Assembly: GCA_036345935.2 (NCBI GenBank)
Contig: JADWOT020000004.1
Coordinates: 6,172,168 to 6,236,167, forward strand
Reading direction: 5' to 3'
Source: Taenia hydatigena
Taxonomy: Eukaryota > Platyhelminthes > Cestoda > Cyclophyllidea > Taeniidae
Length of the DNA: 64,000 nt
The notes under the pieces were generated by a model. That model made no database searches, was not told where the DNA came from, and saw only the letters and a list, made by a program, of their open reading frames with translations. The translations under genes and the position numbers were made by a program. Positions 13,801-27,846 of the stretch are shown here, in pieces (position 1 is the first letter of the stretch; each line of letters opens with the position of its first letter).

Positions 13801-16800
13801 AACGCTTTCTGCCTTTTCTAATGGTAAGTTCCCTACTGCAAGCATTTTAGTAGCCGTATAATTGAAATCGCTCCATGGCTAGCGTGTGCTTCCCACTTTT
13901 GTTGCTTGTGTTGATGTTTGGCTGGTATTTCGTTATGGTGTGATGTGACAGCACTGTAAAAAGTATGGAGAAAACGAAGTAGAGGAAAATGATGCATATC
14001 CTTGCAATAGTAACATGAAGAAATATCGGTGGAATCTTCAATGACCCCTTTATGTGCGTCATCGATTGTAGCGCCTCTTTGAGACGTACGCTTTCAACTC
14101 CCTCCTCCACAAAGCAGTCGCTATGCTATTCAAACATCTCCTCTCGCCTCCACCTTCTTCCTCCTCGCAGTCACCTTCGAGGAAGCCGTCATTCGCGACA
14201 AAGAAGGTGTCAGTAGAGTCGAATGGAGCCAATTCTGATGTGGATAGTCCTAGACCTGAAGGTAAGATTCAGTAGCTCCTTATCTCTTTACTTTTGGGTC
14301 TGCTTGTGATGTGTAGAATCAACTGTGCGACTGCCGTACCTTGCACTTACTCACGTCCCTCTATTCGTGAAATTTAGAGTGGTTAATTGGTTTAAAATGT
14401 CAACGAAATAGTGTCATCTCAGAGCTCTTGCTTCCTAAAAAGTATTCCCCCTTCTGGGCTATTTTATGCGGGAGGGTATTTTGTCCTTTTTCAAAAAAAT
14501 GACTTTTAGGTTGTTATTTTTTAGCTTCTATTAGAACTGTCTGGTTGCAATAGTCGAGTAGACGCAACACCTCACTTTTATGAACGTCTCTCGAGTCTTA
14601 GATTTATGTGTAGCGTTAAAATCGACAAGCGACTTGATGTAAGGAAATGAAGCAGGTGTCAGGAGAGTCCGAAGCCGTGCTTTGCATTGCCTCTTCCTTT
14701 CTTAGTGACCTTGAGCCTTGCTGTGGTGCGTGGGTTAGTTGTGTGCTGGGACGTCCAGACGTTTGAATGTCAGTGGGTCTGTTCTGATCAAAATGTTTAT
14801 GCTCCCTTAAGATCTCTCTTTACTTTCGACTAGATGGATGATGAAAGCTTTGGAACAGACAGTACAAAGTCTTTAACCAATTTGTGCACCATGTTATCCA
14901 CAACACCGTAAAGCCTGTAGGGCCTATACTTTGCTCACAGTGATGTCAATGTACTTGTAGCCCTAAAGATCCTTAGCCTTTCCCATGATGTGTTGTTACC
15001 TTAGGGACTAAAATAAGTGGGTTTCTTTGCTCCAAAATGCAACCAGTCGGTTTTGGTGGTTGGGTATGGTTTAAGGCGTTCTTTTTAAAAACATTCCCTG
15101 TTTTTTGAAAAACTGGTCATGTAGGCGAGGACAGTACCTTTTTATTTTAGAATGACAAAATTTCAAATGAAACAATGGAATGAAAATAATTCCACCAAGC
15201 GAGTTTCGTAAGGAAGATCACGAGCTTGAAGGCTCCCCATTGGTTAGGACCTTTTTTCTTGTAGGAGTGGGAAAGTAGAATGGCTTTGGTATCTCACGAG
15301 TGAAACAAATTCCACGATTGCTGCTCATGCTTCATTTTATGGCATTCAAAGTGTTTGACTTTTCGCAGGGACACTAATTCGTCATGGTGTTATGCCGATT
15401 GAGGGTGGCGTTGCTTCTCGGCTGAATATGGCAAATTGGTGGTGGTAGACGTGTTTCCTGGAATTCTTCCACTAACTGGGACTTTATTATGCAAGAAGTG
15501 AAGTGTAAAATTATGGTCTTGTCAACCGTTTGCTTGCATACAGTATGAAGCATAAGTTGGCATTAGTCTGCTGTTATAGTGCTTTTAATTTTGGATCTGC
15601 ACTCTTTTAAGCTGTATGTTATAAAGGGTCATCTGAACGCTGTGGATGTGATTTGAGTCTGGCCATTTTGTGACTTTAAGCACAGTTCCAAAGCTATGAA
15701 GGATTCTGAGAAATCTTGTGCCGTCTTTAGGGAAGGAGTGGCAGTAGGACTTACTGCTTTGCGATTTTCCTCAGTAGCGATTATCACCGCTTCTTGCTAG
15801 TAACCAGTCGGGTGATGGGATTGGGATAGAATTGTAGGCGTTCGAGGCTGTGATCTCCTTTTAGCTTCTTGAGGTGAAATGCTTTTGGTAGAAGTGGGAT
15901 TCTTAACTAGTTCATGTCTTCTGGGCGGGATGGGGGGGATTTGTGGTGCTGCTTTGGTTAATTGTTAATTGCACTTCCTGCACTTATCTACTGTTATATG
16001 TTCAAAGTTGCATCCATCACAGATAGGGACGCAAGCTTCACCCTAAAATGCTTATTCTTGTCTTTATTAAAGGATTTACAACGTTTATTGCTTTTACTTC
16101 AAAACGGCAAGGTAAATGCTCTCCAGATTTGTACCCTTTCTTGAAATGCTCCCTTCGGCATTAGATGTAAGAGGCAGTGAAGTTCTGGAATTCCATCATT
16201 CTCGCAGTTTCATTGGCCAAAATTGGGATCAGATGTTATCTCGAGAACGGCGACATTGCGAAGGTTCTTCCCTTAACTGAGGTGCTCGTATAGTAAAGAC
16301 TTTATGATTGATTTTTTCTCTTCACTAATGATACCTAAAAGAATACTTTTTTGATTTGGAGACAACTCCTTGCATTACAACCTGGGATCCTTTCCTACAC
16401 AGGACGCAAATCCTCCACGAATCTCATTTGCATGAAACGCTTTACCTCTGGAGGCAAATGACCTGATCGTGTTTTGCTCGCGTTTTTTTTTGACTGCAGA
16501 GGTTAAAGGTTTCATCCTTAGACGTAATTTCTTTGCACGTAACTTCTTTATTAGCAAGGAGTGAAGGCTTCCTCTCCTGACCTTGGTGCCTCTCATACTG
16601 AGTGGTTAGGATTGTGTCTGTGGAGCGGGCAATCCTAAATCCCATCGCTTAAGTTTAGGTGATATTTAGTGATCGGTGAAGGCAAAATAAATGGAAAGGC
16701 ATTGGAGGGTGCGGCAAAAGCACCCTACCTGGTAGACCGAAACATATCTATGCTTTATGATGTATGCGCCTTACGGATTTCTGCAAGTCACAACAAATTG

Positions 16801-19800
16801 TCGTCAAAAAGGGGTACGTCGAAAACCGAGCAAACTTTTAATACCAGCAGAGTGAATTTGCTCCTCTTGAGACCAATTTGAAGCTGTCCATTGACTAAAC
16901 TGATAGAGGGTCAATGTTAGTGGGGAGAAGAGCTCGTTTATGATTGCCGGAATTAAGTTTTATGCACTACTTGAAAGTAGTACCACTGTATGAGCTCTCC
17001 TTATTCCTCAAAGAAATTATTTATCGCGGCATCTGGGTTGCGCTAATTTTTTGTCCTTGAAGAACGCTAGCCGAAGGTGTATCCGCAATATTCCATTCTT
17101 CTTAACCAGGGTTTTTAAGGCATAACAAGAAGTAGGCAACTGGTAAAATGAACAAGTTCTTTCTGGGAGAGGCTGAAGGCTTAGATGTAAATATTGCTTC
17201 AACCTTATTAAATTTTAATGCAAAACAGCTGGATAAACTGAAAAGGGCGATTTATGGGCTCCGCATAAAGTCGGTCTGCTTTATAGGTGTCATTCAAGCG
17301 GAGTTCCACTTAAGGAGTGAAGGGATTTAGCACCTCTTCAAGTGCTTCGGCCTTCATACTTTCTTCTCCAATAACTCGTCTCGTCTTCTCGGGAAGTGAA
17401 ATGCTGGGTGGAGGGACAGTTTGCCACTACCTTGAGTCTCACTGCAAAAAGGCTGCACATGACAAATCGCAATTATGATTACTTGACCACACGAACTCAC
17501 TTTGCCTCTAACCCTTGGCCTCACCTGTAAACTTGTCACTTTTCGAAGCCGCTCTTAGCTGAACGTCACGCCGAAGGGGTGTGTGCTAGACCCCAAGGCC
17601 TGAATGAACTCACCTCTATTTTGACTAGGTAGCCAGAAAAGCAACGTTCCTCTCTCTATCTATTGTGAGGAAAATCTAGCAATTCGGTTACTTCTGAAGA
17701 CAGATTAAGACATTCGAGTGTGATATCGCCTTTATCACTACAGCCGCCCTGTCCGGGGGATCTCTACTTAATCACCTAACTCACCACTTTTATGTCCATG
17801 CAAAAGCCAAAAAGAGTTGCTGGTATGTAGAGCATTCTGAATTGCTTTTGAGCGTGCCTGGAATCTACTTCGATGGTCCAATTTACAGGGTGTTTGAAAG
17901 GTTCACTTTGCCTCTTGTACAACTGAAAGCTACTCATTCTTGCCTTTGTCATCTCTTTAATTCTCACGGTTATGCCTTCGGTTTATTCGTAGACAATGCT
18001 CTCAAGGGCGCAGAGAGCGGGGAGAACAGGACGGAGGACCAACTGCCTGACTACCTGGTGCGGCACCTTCTCGACGACTGCCACATCATTGAGTGGATCC
18101 TTCGACTCTCCTGCATTCCTGGTGATCGGTAAGTCCGCCTTCGCTCCCTTCGCCCAGCCCGGGTCTATATCCTAGCTTACTACCTGATACCTTTCCAGGT
18201 CTGTTTCGTTGGTCGCTTGCAGGATTAGACAGTTAAACTAAGGGGTGTGTTATTGGTGAATGAGTAGGTTTATCCCTGAAATCTCACGTTTGAGATGGAT
18301 GTTTCAACCGTTCTCTTTCACTGCAACTACTCTTAGCTCAGTTCATCTAGAGTCACTACCTTGGTTTCATCGCCTTGGCCATGTCTTTCAACAGCGGGAC
18401 TTGTAGTGAAAAATATGATGAATTCTTGAGTGAAATTCCTTCTTCCTCTGCCTCTGGTTTGAACCCTCCCAGTTTTGGGAAGTTGATGATAATTTAAGCC
18501 CCTTTAGTCAACCACCTTTTTCATTTCCTTTATCACTGAAATTAAAATGGCTTGATTCTGTCCAAACGGTCATTGCTTCTAATTTTGCTTGGGAGTTGGC
18601 TCAGCATTACTCACTGCATTTGTCCCAGCCCGACTATTCCTCCTGAATCATTCGTTTTAAAGCCCGAAACTTTCCTTTTTTGGCTTACGAATTGACAAAT
18701 TTATAGCCTGTCTCTAGCTGACGCATCATTTGCGTTCGCGCTGTGACAAATATGCTGATTTTTTTGGGCTCAACAGAAGCCCGAGCAGTGCTGATGGAGA
18801 TCAACCATCATAGCTATCAAAATAAGCCAACATGACATATCACGATGTGTGAGCCTTAAAACCCTACCCTTATTCTGATTGGAGATTTCATATCTCATGC
18901 CCGAAGAATTTTTTTTCGCCATTTACAAATACGTTCGCGTTTTAAGACAACGAAGAAGAAGTGACAATACGCAATTAAAGTTGGATTTGCAGGCAATTTT
19001 TCGCTGTGAGCTGGATTTGTTACCATCTGGAGGGTGGATCTGGCGAATGAATGAACAAAAGCCTAACGAACTTGAGCGCCCAGGCACTTCACAGTGTCGA
19101 CTTATCCGAGTCCTTGTTTGCTTCTAATTCACTGTTAAAGTCATAATTCTTGATTGCTTCGCTAAGTTGATTTAGGCATTAACTCTTACATACGCCTGAT
19201 TGCCTAGTTTGAGCGGGATTCTGAGTAAGGTTTTCTAAACGATTTCTTTTGAAGTCATTAGGTTAACAGGTTACCGTTTGCCCGTGTCTTCTGCTCAGTG
19301 CCCTCGGCGTTATTAATCTTGAACGTTGTATTTACTCTTTATGATGGGTATTCCTAATTAAGATGCACCCCAAGTAAAGGAGTACTGATGCCCTCGTCTT
19401 GGGGTGAATAATGTCCCAGACTCTCGAATTTGAAGCCATTTTATTCAAATGGACCTCATGGAACTCCTCCTTTGGCACTCATTCTAACCCCCCTAAGAGG
19501 GGACCAATTTCGTGAATGTAATCACTTTGTGCTCATCTTCTCTGCATCTCGGTTTGTCTGCCCCCCACGGATTCAAGGCCAAGCAATGAGGAGCCGTCAT
19601 CGGTTTGCCGGGCCTCCAAAACTCGTCCCAAGCCGGGCTACTCTGGCTACATCTGGCAGATCGCGAACCTCGTGAACTCCCGCTTCCCGACCCCTGAGTC
19701 TCTTGCAGGTTGGTAGTTTGTTGTTTGGCATTTTGAGTAAGAGACTCACTTCCTCTTCTCCACATTCGTATTACTCCGACGTTTCAACAAGTTCTCATCG

Positions 19801-22800
19801 CATTAGCCAACGACGTGATTGCGTACGGAAGTGAAAATTAGGTAGAAATGGAGGTCATCAGAGATGGGTTTTTGGTCTGCTGTGTGAAAGGAGAGCTTGC
19901 AACTAGCTTATGCTCCCTTCATATTGGATTGCCATTGACAGATTGTAATGGTGATTATGTCAACGAGTGAAGTGGTTGAAGCTTTTTTGCAGTTACATAG
20001 ACAAACTTTTCAGAAAAATTACTTATAATATTTCCATCACTATATCATTTGTCAGCATTTAAGTAGTGCTTTTATGCTATACAATTGACCGTTTGTCGCA
20101 TAGTTCCTTACCTTCGGCACCGTTGATCCGTCGCGGATATCTGTGATCGAGTGATGGGTTGGTTGATGCTAAAGCTCTCTTTTTTTCTGAATTTAGCTGC
20201 TTTTTTGTCCCGGGCGTGCCAATTCTATGTCTTCTCACCTTCTTATCATTAGGCCTCCCGTCGGAAGTGCTAACCAACTGGCAGGTGTTTGTACAACGCG
20301 ATCTCGCTGCCATCAACGAGGCACAAACCATCACCAAGGTAAGCCCTGCTCTCCTCTACTTGAGCTCTCTTTTTTTTAAAGCAAAAATTTGTGTCATTTT
20401 TCCAGGTGACACTGAGCACTAGTTGTCTAGCATAGTCAATTTGGAGGTCGTTGGTCTTGGGAAGGATCATCAGGGTCTTAAAATTTGTTTTCTAAGAGGA
20501 AGGATTAGCAGGACTAGCTGCCAGTCCATCGACTGCTCGAGAAATTAAGCGTTGTTTAGTCTTGTATTTTTCTTCCTTATAGGCCGATAGGAGTTTCGAG
20601 AAACCGGCCCCTATTTCCCTTGGTGCTCTACACATCGGTGAACCCGACTCCCACATGGCTCAGTTGTTTAGGGTGAGAATGGATCCAAATCTCTTCCGTA
20701 TCTAATTTTTTTCTTCAAAAAACAGGGCTTCTTCCTCCTTTTATTCAGTGAATCAGTAGAATCGACACCCCAAGGATTTGGTGGGATAGGCGAATCTCCC
20801 TTAACAAACTCTGGTGTTTCGGTTCATCATAGGCTTTAACAATTCCGCATTGAACGTTGGGTGACTAACAGGTTGCAACTTCACTCTCGACGCGATAAAC
20901 TTATTTGCTTCGCTTACCCCCAATGAATCTTCCCTAGGCTCCTTTCCTTATTCCTCGTTCTGGCGGTAGTCGATCACCATCACCACTAAAGGTGGGAGAT
21001 GATGGGAGTCTTACACCCACCTAAAGCGATAGTATCGTCATTTGCATAGACGACGACTCTCCAAGAAGTGTAATTGTGTTTATTGCATGCACACGCGGTC
21101 CCCTCCCACACAATTCTGGTAGATCTTTCATGGCCTACTTCGTTATCCCCATTCACGTTTATCTGCTCCTCCTCCTCCCGTCGTGACCTTCTTTTGTGTG
21201 GCACCTATGAGTGCTTCAGAAATTCTAAACCACTTAAAATGAACGTGTCTTCAGTATACATCCACTCAGCGGAGAAGTGATTTTCCAAACTGATCTATGC
21301 TATGTAGTGAGAAAGGTTTGTTGGATGGTCTCTGCTTTGGCGATCCTTGTTTTACGGAAAAGATCAGATCATACGAATAGAATGGCGCGTTCAAGAGAGC
21401 CTACTGTGTGGCTTCCACTCTTTGTCCTCGTATCTTCGTAGGTCACCGCCTTCGCTCTTGCTCGCTCCCGAACACGACACTGGAACACGGACAGGCACTA
21501 ATTCGTCCATCTTTTTGTCTTAATTCTAGACCAAATCGGGCGAATGCCGGTGTTTGTGAATTCCCTCATCTCCTCCCTTTCCACCTCTCCATTCTAATTT
21601 TGCTGTTGGAAATTGCTCTGCGCCCTTATTCTCCCATCTTTACCTTTCTACTTGGGGTGGAGTGATTCAACTCAGTGCACACACACACACGCACACTCTC
21701 AGTCGTCTAATAAATGCTTCCCATTTTTACCACCTCAGTAATCAGTAATTGGTCACAGGGTGGGGTGATGATGGTGGACTGATGAGCTAAATTTAAAGGG
21801 GAATCTTTCAATCATTCCGAGCTAATTTTCATTAATGCTTTCTAAAGCATAACCTCGACAATTTCGTGGAATTCAGTCAGTTATAAGCTGATTCGTCACT
21901 CCAATCGACCACGTCCGATTGAGATCAAATAATTTGTGTGAATTACTTCTTTTTTCCTTTTCAGCTCCTCCATGGTGGTACTGACCTCCAGTTTCTGTAA
22001 GTTTGCCTTTGAAGCTTGTAGGCAGTAGTCCTCATTTCCTTAACCACCTACCTTCATTCCTGGTTGTGGTTCTAGCTGGAATCGTGTCTGAATTCGCGAA
22101 TTTTTTCCCCTTTAGGGCATCCCGATTGGGCTCCGTTGGGGGCCGTAGCCTCTCCGATACAACTCCTCGCCCCGAACCCAACGAAGACGCCTTTGATGAT
22201 GACACCGACAAGGAGGTCCTATCCGCCGTCAATTTTAAGGGCCGTCGTGGAAGTGATATCGATGAAGATGAGGAAGGGGAGAAACAGGCAGAGGCGGAGA
22301 ATAGCGATGTGGAGAGTGGTAACAGTAGCAATTCCTCGGATGAGGAGGACCTACAATCCCCTGTGACCATTCGTCAGCAGCGAACTCATCAAGCGCCGAT
22401 GTTCCTTAACGCAACAAATGGTCGCCTACCCTTTGTTAAGCCGGTGGATACCTGTGTGTCTACCCTCTTCCTTCAAACTATGTCCTGTTTTGAATGCATC
22501 TTAAACTCCAACTGTGGATTTTTCCCTCTCCAGCAGTCTCACCGTGGACCTCAGTGGCGACAATCCCCACCCATCCCGCTGTTGGTTTAAGCAACTCTGG
22601 GAATGTCGCCACAACAGCTCCCGGGGAAGGTGATAAAAGGAGTGGCAACAACAAAGATGAGGACTGGGCTGACTTTGAGTCCGCTTCCTTCGGTTAGTCA
22701 GAACACTGTTTTGGTGTCTACTGCAGAATCCTTTGAGGTTGGAAACTCATCGTTTGGGACAGACACATCAATTTAACCCTTAAATTATTCTGAGAGGCAT

Positions 22801-22925
22801 TCTGGGATCAACTGATGGTACAGAAGGCCACTAAAGGGATAGCCCTCCAGTGTGAACTGGAATCCTTTCCCTTGAGCATTGCTGTATCTGACAACCGCCT
22901 CTTTTCTTCTATTTTAGGTGGATAA
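1860..22925 (+). CDS. PPP6R: Protein phosphatase 6 regulatory subunit, SAPS domain (5'-partial)
   Basis: Visible coding exons: 1860-2097, 5766-5900, 7581-7646, 11194-11387, 13143-13253, 13336-13561, 13629-13823, 14072-14261, 17993-18128, 19578-19708, 20253-20338, 20583-20672, 21965-21996, 22116-22453, 22534-22692 and 22918-22925. They join in phase into about 777 residues. The order matches the SAPS family: PLNPLSASFF and NLLRHI early, then WFLDRDIISQLLDIL, then TTVGVLNPPLGKSRL, then LVRHLLDDCHIIEWIL, GYSGYIWQIANLV and LPSEVLTNWQ. After the SAPS core comes a Ser/Asp/Glu-rich acidic segment (exon 22116-22453) and an end containing EDWADFESASFG. Family members are cytosolic scaffolds for the PP6 catalytic subunit (Sit4 in yeast). 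Roughly 85 N-terminal residues, judged against remembered vertebrate proteins, should lie left of the window; I found no exon for them in 1-1859. The acceptor at 19578 is weak (19582 also fits the phase). Which vertebrate paralogue (R1, R2 or R3) it corresponds to cannot be told. Confidence 0.9.
2098..5765 (+). other. Long intron
   Basis: Contains a run of 16 C (4541-4556) and an unrecognised 114-codon frame at 5328-5672 with no codon or splice evidence for use. Confidence 0.6.
4541..4556. repeat. Poly-C run of 16
   Basis: Sixteen consecutive C residues, long enough to be a sequencing-error-prone site. Confidence 0.95.
9573..9842 (+). pseudogene. Dead mariner-like transposase fragment
   Basis: Within a PP6-regulatory-subunit intron. 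One frame (from 9573) reads a segment ending EEVVFLEGNARPHVA, which matches the mariner block normally written with DNARPHVA. About 70 nt later, in another frame (from 9770), comes YSPDATSPIGY, matching the family's YSPDLAPSDY block. The frame change between them, and replacement of both expected catalytic aspartates by glycine, show the copy is inactive. I could not find terminal inverted repeats or the left half of the transposase. Confidence 0.5.
10313..10390 (+). promoter_or_regulatory. Intronic GC-box/TATA promoter-like cluster
   Basis: Inside the PP6-regulatory-subunit intron 7647-11193: a GGGCGG box at 10313-10318, a CRE-like CGTCACGCC near 10361, and TATAAATAG at 10382-10390. The spacing is that of a polymerase II core promoter, or of a type-3 polymerase III promoter. 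No recognisable coding exon or known small RNA follows on the plus strand. Confidence 0.35.
14262..17992 (+). other. Long intron, nothing recognised
   Basis: T-rich sequence of 3.7 kb with frames no longer than about 73 codons, none resembling a known protein. The neighbouring introns 11388-13142, 18129-19577 and 20673-21964 are also empty to my reading, apart from a short CA repeat at 21678-21690. Confidence 0.5.
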
Positions 22926-25900
22926 GGAGCTAATTGGGATCTTCTCCTCGACCTATTTCGTCCCCTCCACCTTGTTCGTACCTCCATGGGCGTTTCTCGC
23001 CCCTCGGGCAGTATTTGTTGAATAGATTCTTACATTGCCCCAATAACCTGCCCATCGGCTCTTCTTCTTACTATCCATTTACCTATCTGCCTGCCAGCCT
23101 ATCATCCTCTACCGTCTTGTCGAAATGCCCCCTTCTGTTGAAGTGTTGGTTGGGTCGAGGATCGGTGTCATTCACAGGTAACCCTTTATCTGTTTAAAAG
23201 TCGGACTGAGTTGCATCGGCTGTTTCTCGATTTGTAGTTTGATGACTATGGAGTAGAAGGTGCCAGGAGTGCGCTGTGGGTTAAGGAAAGTAGGCGGTCT
23301 TGCATCCGTTTCCGCTTTTATTGAACTTGAAGCTATTTGTAATTATAGGTGGGATAAAGGTAGTTCCTTGGATGATATTTTTAACTGCCAATAAATCGCT
23401 TCCAACAGTTGCATTGTTCGACAAGAGTTATTCACCTGTTGATAGTCGAACAATAGCGGCTGAGATCTGCAGGCTCGTTACAACCCGGAATAAGGGGGAT
23501 TGGTGATAAGCAAGACAAAGAAAAAGCACTTACGACCTTAGAGCACATAAGTGTTTTGTTTGAGGAGTTGCATTTTACCACGAGTGAGAGGATGGAAGGA
23601 GGTCGCTGCCTCATTCTCCCCGCTACACGATCACCTCCAAAGAGCGGGATGGAGATGGCCTTCCACTTTCGGAAACAGTGCGTATCACATTTGTTTGCAC
23701 AGTGCTAGATGGATTGTGGATGTCGTTATTCCATTTACTTTCCTCAGTCCTCCTTGTTTTCGCTTGACTACATGAAATGAGTCAATTTGCCCCGGAATTG
23801 CAGGAAATTTCCTGGTAACAAGATGAGGGATTATGCAGATAATTGACGAGGAAAAAATACCTTAAACAGGCACAATACCTCGCGAAGTTACTCAATAGTT
23901 TAGCACTGCTACTTTGCTTCCTTCGTGGGGACGGAGAACAGGAGACATGTAACACGTTTCAAGAAATTTAAGGAGTGGGGAGTATGTTGCGTTAAAGACG
24001 GGGAGCCTCTGTGCAAGTTACCTTAAGGTTAATGGGAAGTGGTAGTCGCGAGTGGGAACCATGTTTCGTAAACGTCAAAATTTATCCATAAGTGGAGTTG
24101 ACTGGTCTAGGTTAAATATCTCGCTGTTCAGACGGTATTTTTGTCGTCAGGTTCATCGAACGACGCATTGTTTTTCTCATCGCATTGAGGACAGTGTCTG
24201 GTTAGCGATACCACGCCTAACGATTTTGTTTTAATTTTTCATGACATGCTTTCTCTTGTCCTTGAAATGCGCCCAACTTTCCAACGCCTGTTATCAATGC
24301 TTTGCCGAAAGCACAGACTCCTGCGAGGCAATATGCGAATACTTTCCACTTTAGCATTTTTATGGCACTATTCACAGGGGAATGAAAGTAATAAGGTGCC
24401 TTTTGCCTCCAGAAATGCAGACGTCTTCTCATTACTGAACCTACTTTTTTTAGTGTTTGTGTATTTTGTGTTCCTTGCAGCAAATGTCGATAAAAGCAAA
24501 TTTCCGCACTTAAGACGATATTGTTAAGGCAAGGAATGCTTAAAATTCGCCACTTAGTCCAGTCTTTGTTCACTTTTATTGTCACTTTAAGCTGCACATT
24601 TTTGTTGATAAATATCTAGAACAACTTTTGCCGCTACTTGAACCCTGGACGAAAACTTCTCCCATAGCTTGACTGTGTGATGGTCCTAACAAGGCTGTAG
24701 TAAATAACTTCAAAGATGGTTAGGAGCATCTAAATGCGTAGTGCTAACTCTTAGCTTGGTTAGTAAAGAGGGAACATACTACTTATTACCACGAAGCAGG
24801 GGGCCATATCTCACAATACATACGTGTCCATTTTCTTCTGCTGTAAACTTGGACAATCCCTTTATAGCTGTCCAATTGACTTGTTCTTCGCTTTGATATG
24901 GCTTCGTCTCCGGAAAAATTACTCCCATCAGGAACTTAAATTCTGGTACTGGAGGCGTTGATGATTTTCGAGAAGTATACGTTCTTTTTCGCTACTTAAT
25001 GCGTCGGACTGCTAAGGTGATCAAGGCAGTAGAGATTTCCTTTACTTTATCTACCTAAAAGTTTCTTGAGGTATTCAGAGACTTCTAAACCCAATTTCAT
25101 TAAACTAGTAGGAGTCCATCCCACACCCGCGAGTGTTTGTATTGTACATACACATTAGAAGGCATGAATTTGAGGCTTGGTAGAAAACTTCTTATTGTAG
25201 TTGACGCTATTTTTACTTATTATGAACTCACAGCCCATGGAATGTCAGCTCAACAAATCTGGTAGATATGATTTTAATCTCGTGTGTTTTATGAACTGCT
25301 GCGGAAGCTTTGTACAAAACTTATTGCACAGCACTCAGAGGCAAACGTAGCACTCAAAAATCAGTTTAATGGCCAATTTGATTCGGATGATAAACCGCTG
25401 AGAGGAAGGTGGGTGGATTGGACACGGGGGGACTGTCCTCTCTTGCTGTTCATAGAGAATCGCGGGCAAGGCTATGGTGTGGAAAGCTTTCAGTCACGTT
25501 TTTTTGTGATTAGTACGACAACTTGTCTGTGATCACGCCAACGGGCAAACTTGTTGATCTCATTCAGGCGCCTTGACAGCAATTTAAATCAGGCCTATCA
25601 TCTCTAACAGTTATCGTGATGCTCTGGACTTACTAGGCAGGTGTAGGATCTTCGACGATGCCAAACCGCCGAGACAGAACTGAAAAACTTGCTGTTTTTA
25701 AGCTCTGGAGGTGGGATCATTGCCAGTGTTGACTAGGATACCATCAATTTTGGACCTCAGTGTTGTAATTGCGCGAAGTGTGTTTTCAAAATTATGAAGT
25801 TTTCTTGTTTATTATAAGCATGTGTGACAAAGGGTTTAAATGAAATTGATACGGCGATGCCGGATTTCTGAAAGCAAAAGAAGCAGTATTATCTGGACGC

Positions 25901-27846
25901 TTAAATGGGTCTTCAAGGCTTCAAGCAAAGGTTCCGCTTTGAAGGAAGAAGGGGATCGGTGTAGTCACTGCCACATTTACACTAGTGTCAAATCGTTTTC
26001 ATTGTATGCTGTAAATGGTTGGCGTTGACCGAATGTGACACGCGGGACCAGGCGTCACATATACGTGACGCTAATTACGAGTGTGCAAAGGGGTTGATTG
26101 CAAGTTATAATAACCTTTTGACCCATTTTAACTTAAAAATGTTAAGTCTTTGTCCAGCGTGGTTAGCTTTTTTAGCTACACCTAAAATATGCCAAATTAT
26201 CCTCATACAAAGTAAGGGACAACGAGTGATTGACAGTTGAGAAACGAGCTACCACCAATCACTCTAGCCACATCTGACAGGTGCCAAAAAGTTATTTCTG
26301 CAATGCAAACGCTTAACTCACTAAACATTATTAACTCGAGAAACGAAACCTCAAATGGAAATGCATCCAGGATTGTGTAATGCTTTGGTATTAATGGAGA
26401 TTAGCTTATCCATCGCAATCCTTGAAATGAAATGGTTAGGGTAATGTCAGCGTTTGAGTATGCACTGGAGACTGTCAGGTTGCTGTTTACTGTTGAGATT
26501 TGGGAGGAGAAAGAAGAGGCAAGAGTTAGGTCGTTTCGCCACAATTAAAATTTTGTTTCCGCCTTTCGTGCCTACAAATGAAGCACTCACTTCCTTTGTA
26601 CAAATCACCAATTCAGAAGAGAAATTGGAGGTGGTGACAAATTGCTTAAAACAGGCAAATGAGGCTTTTCATTGGTCCTATCCCCCCTCCTCCCCCCAAC
26701 TTCTTGACCCCATCCACCCTCCCGCCTTCCTACCCCTTCCAACTTATGCCTTCAGCACTGCAGGAGGACTAAGGCAGCACAAAAATTAATTTGTGCACGC
26801 AACAAATTTCATTGTTTCAGCGCCTCTCACCATGAAACTACACCAATTAAAACATGCGAATTGGGCATGCAAATAAATTTTCCCTGGGAAAATTTTCGTT
26901 CTAAGTTGGGTGAGTTAGCATTGCCTGTGGAAAGGAATCCTGAATATTGCAAGAAAACGTCAGGTCTTATGTAAAACTTAATACAGAAGGGTTACTTAGT
27001 CAAGTTTATCTCTGATGAGCTATAAATTTATTGGGACTTAGCCGTGGCAACATTGACTCTTCTGTGTTGCCCACTTCCCACTTCTACTGTGCGTTAGTAA
27101 GTAGAATGTTCCCTCGAATACATTGCCTATAAGTTAAGGAGGAAATTGAGGCACCAAATCCACTGTAATGTTAAAATTTTCTGCTTTCGAGGCGTCTGTT
27201 GGAACTAAGACAAATAGACGACCATTTTTAAAGGCCACAAATCATGAAAAAGTTCTTTAAGCACTTGCTGATTGGGGAAAAGTGGTTTCTTACTCGTTTT
27301 CTGCTTAAATTGATCTTGATAATAAAAGTTCTTAACAATACTTTTGACGTCTCTAGTACAAGAGACATACAGGTTTGTTTGACTGCATTCTTTTGCTAAC
27401 AAATGTTCAGGTCATGCGAAGGCCTTCCATTCCCACGGGGATATAGGGCAAAGCAAACATTAATTATCCCGTGATATTTCGATAGTTGGTGAAATTCTCC
27501 ATATCACACAATAGGAGGAGTCTTCCTCCATCCAACCTGAAAGGGCGAGGCAGTGTAAATGCCACACAATAGCTCTCAAGGTCTGTAACTGATTTTACGA
27601 TACAAAGAGCTACCAAGGGATCGGTAAGCATTTACTTAGACACATCTACCCAATGTACTGATTTTCACAACTCATCCCCGCCAGCTCTCATCTGCTCATC
27701 CTACCAGCGAGACAGCCAATCCCAATGCAGGGATCATTACTCGTCATCCCCTCAACCAATAGCCAATGCGCACGCAAACACATTTCCCACAACGAGCTAG
27801 GCAGCGAGGCTGCTATCATAACCTCATTTCTTCGCATTCCATAGCC
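22926..27846. other. Intergenic between PP6 regulatory subunit and glutamate receptor
   Basis: Holds the 3' UTR of the left gene and the promoter and 5' UTR of the receptor, both unmapped. The longest frames (about 126 codons at 24217-24597 minus, 111 codons at 26454-26789 plus) match nothing known. Confidence 0.5.
23390..23395 (+). terminator. Possible poly(A) signal of the PP6 regulatory subunit gene
   Basis: AATAAA about 470 nt after the final stop codon (22923-22925). Position is reasonable for a 3' UTR but this short motif also occurs by chance. Confidence 0.3.

Noticed and set aside
27766..27846. Upstream in-frame ATG of the glutamate receptor
   Set aside because: It would place 27 polar residues ahead of a clear signal peptide; the ATG at 27847 starts directly at the hydrophobic segment.
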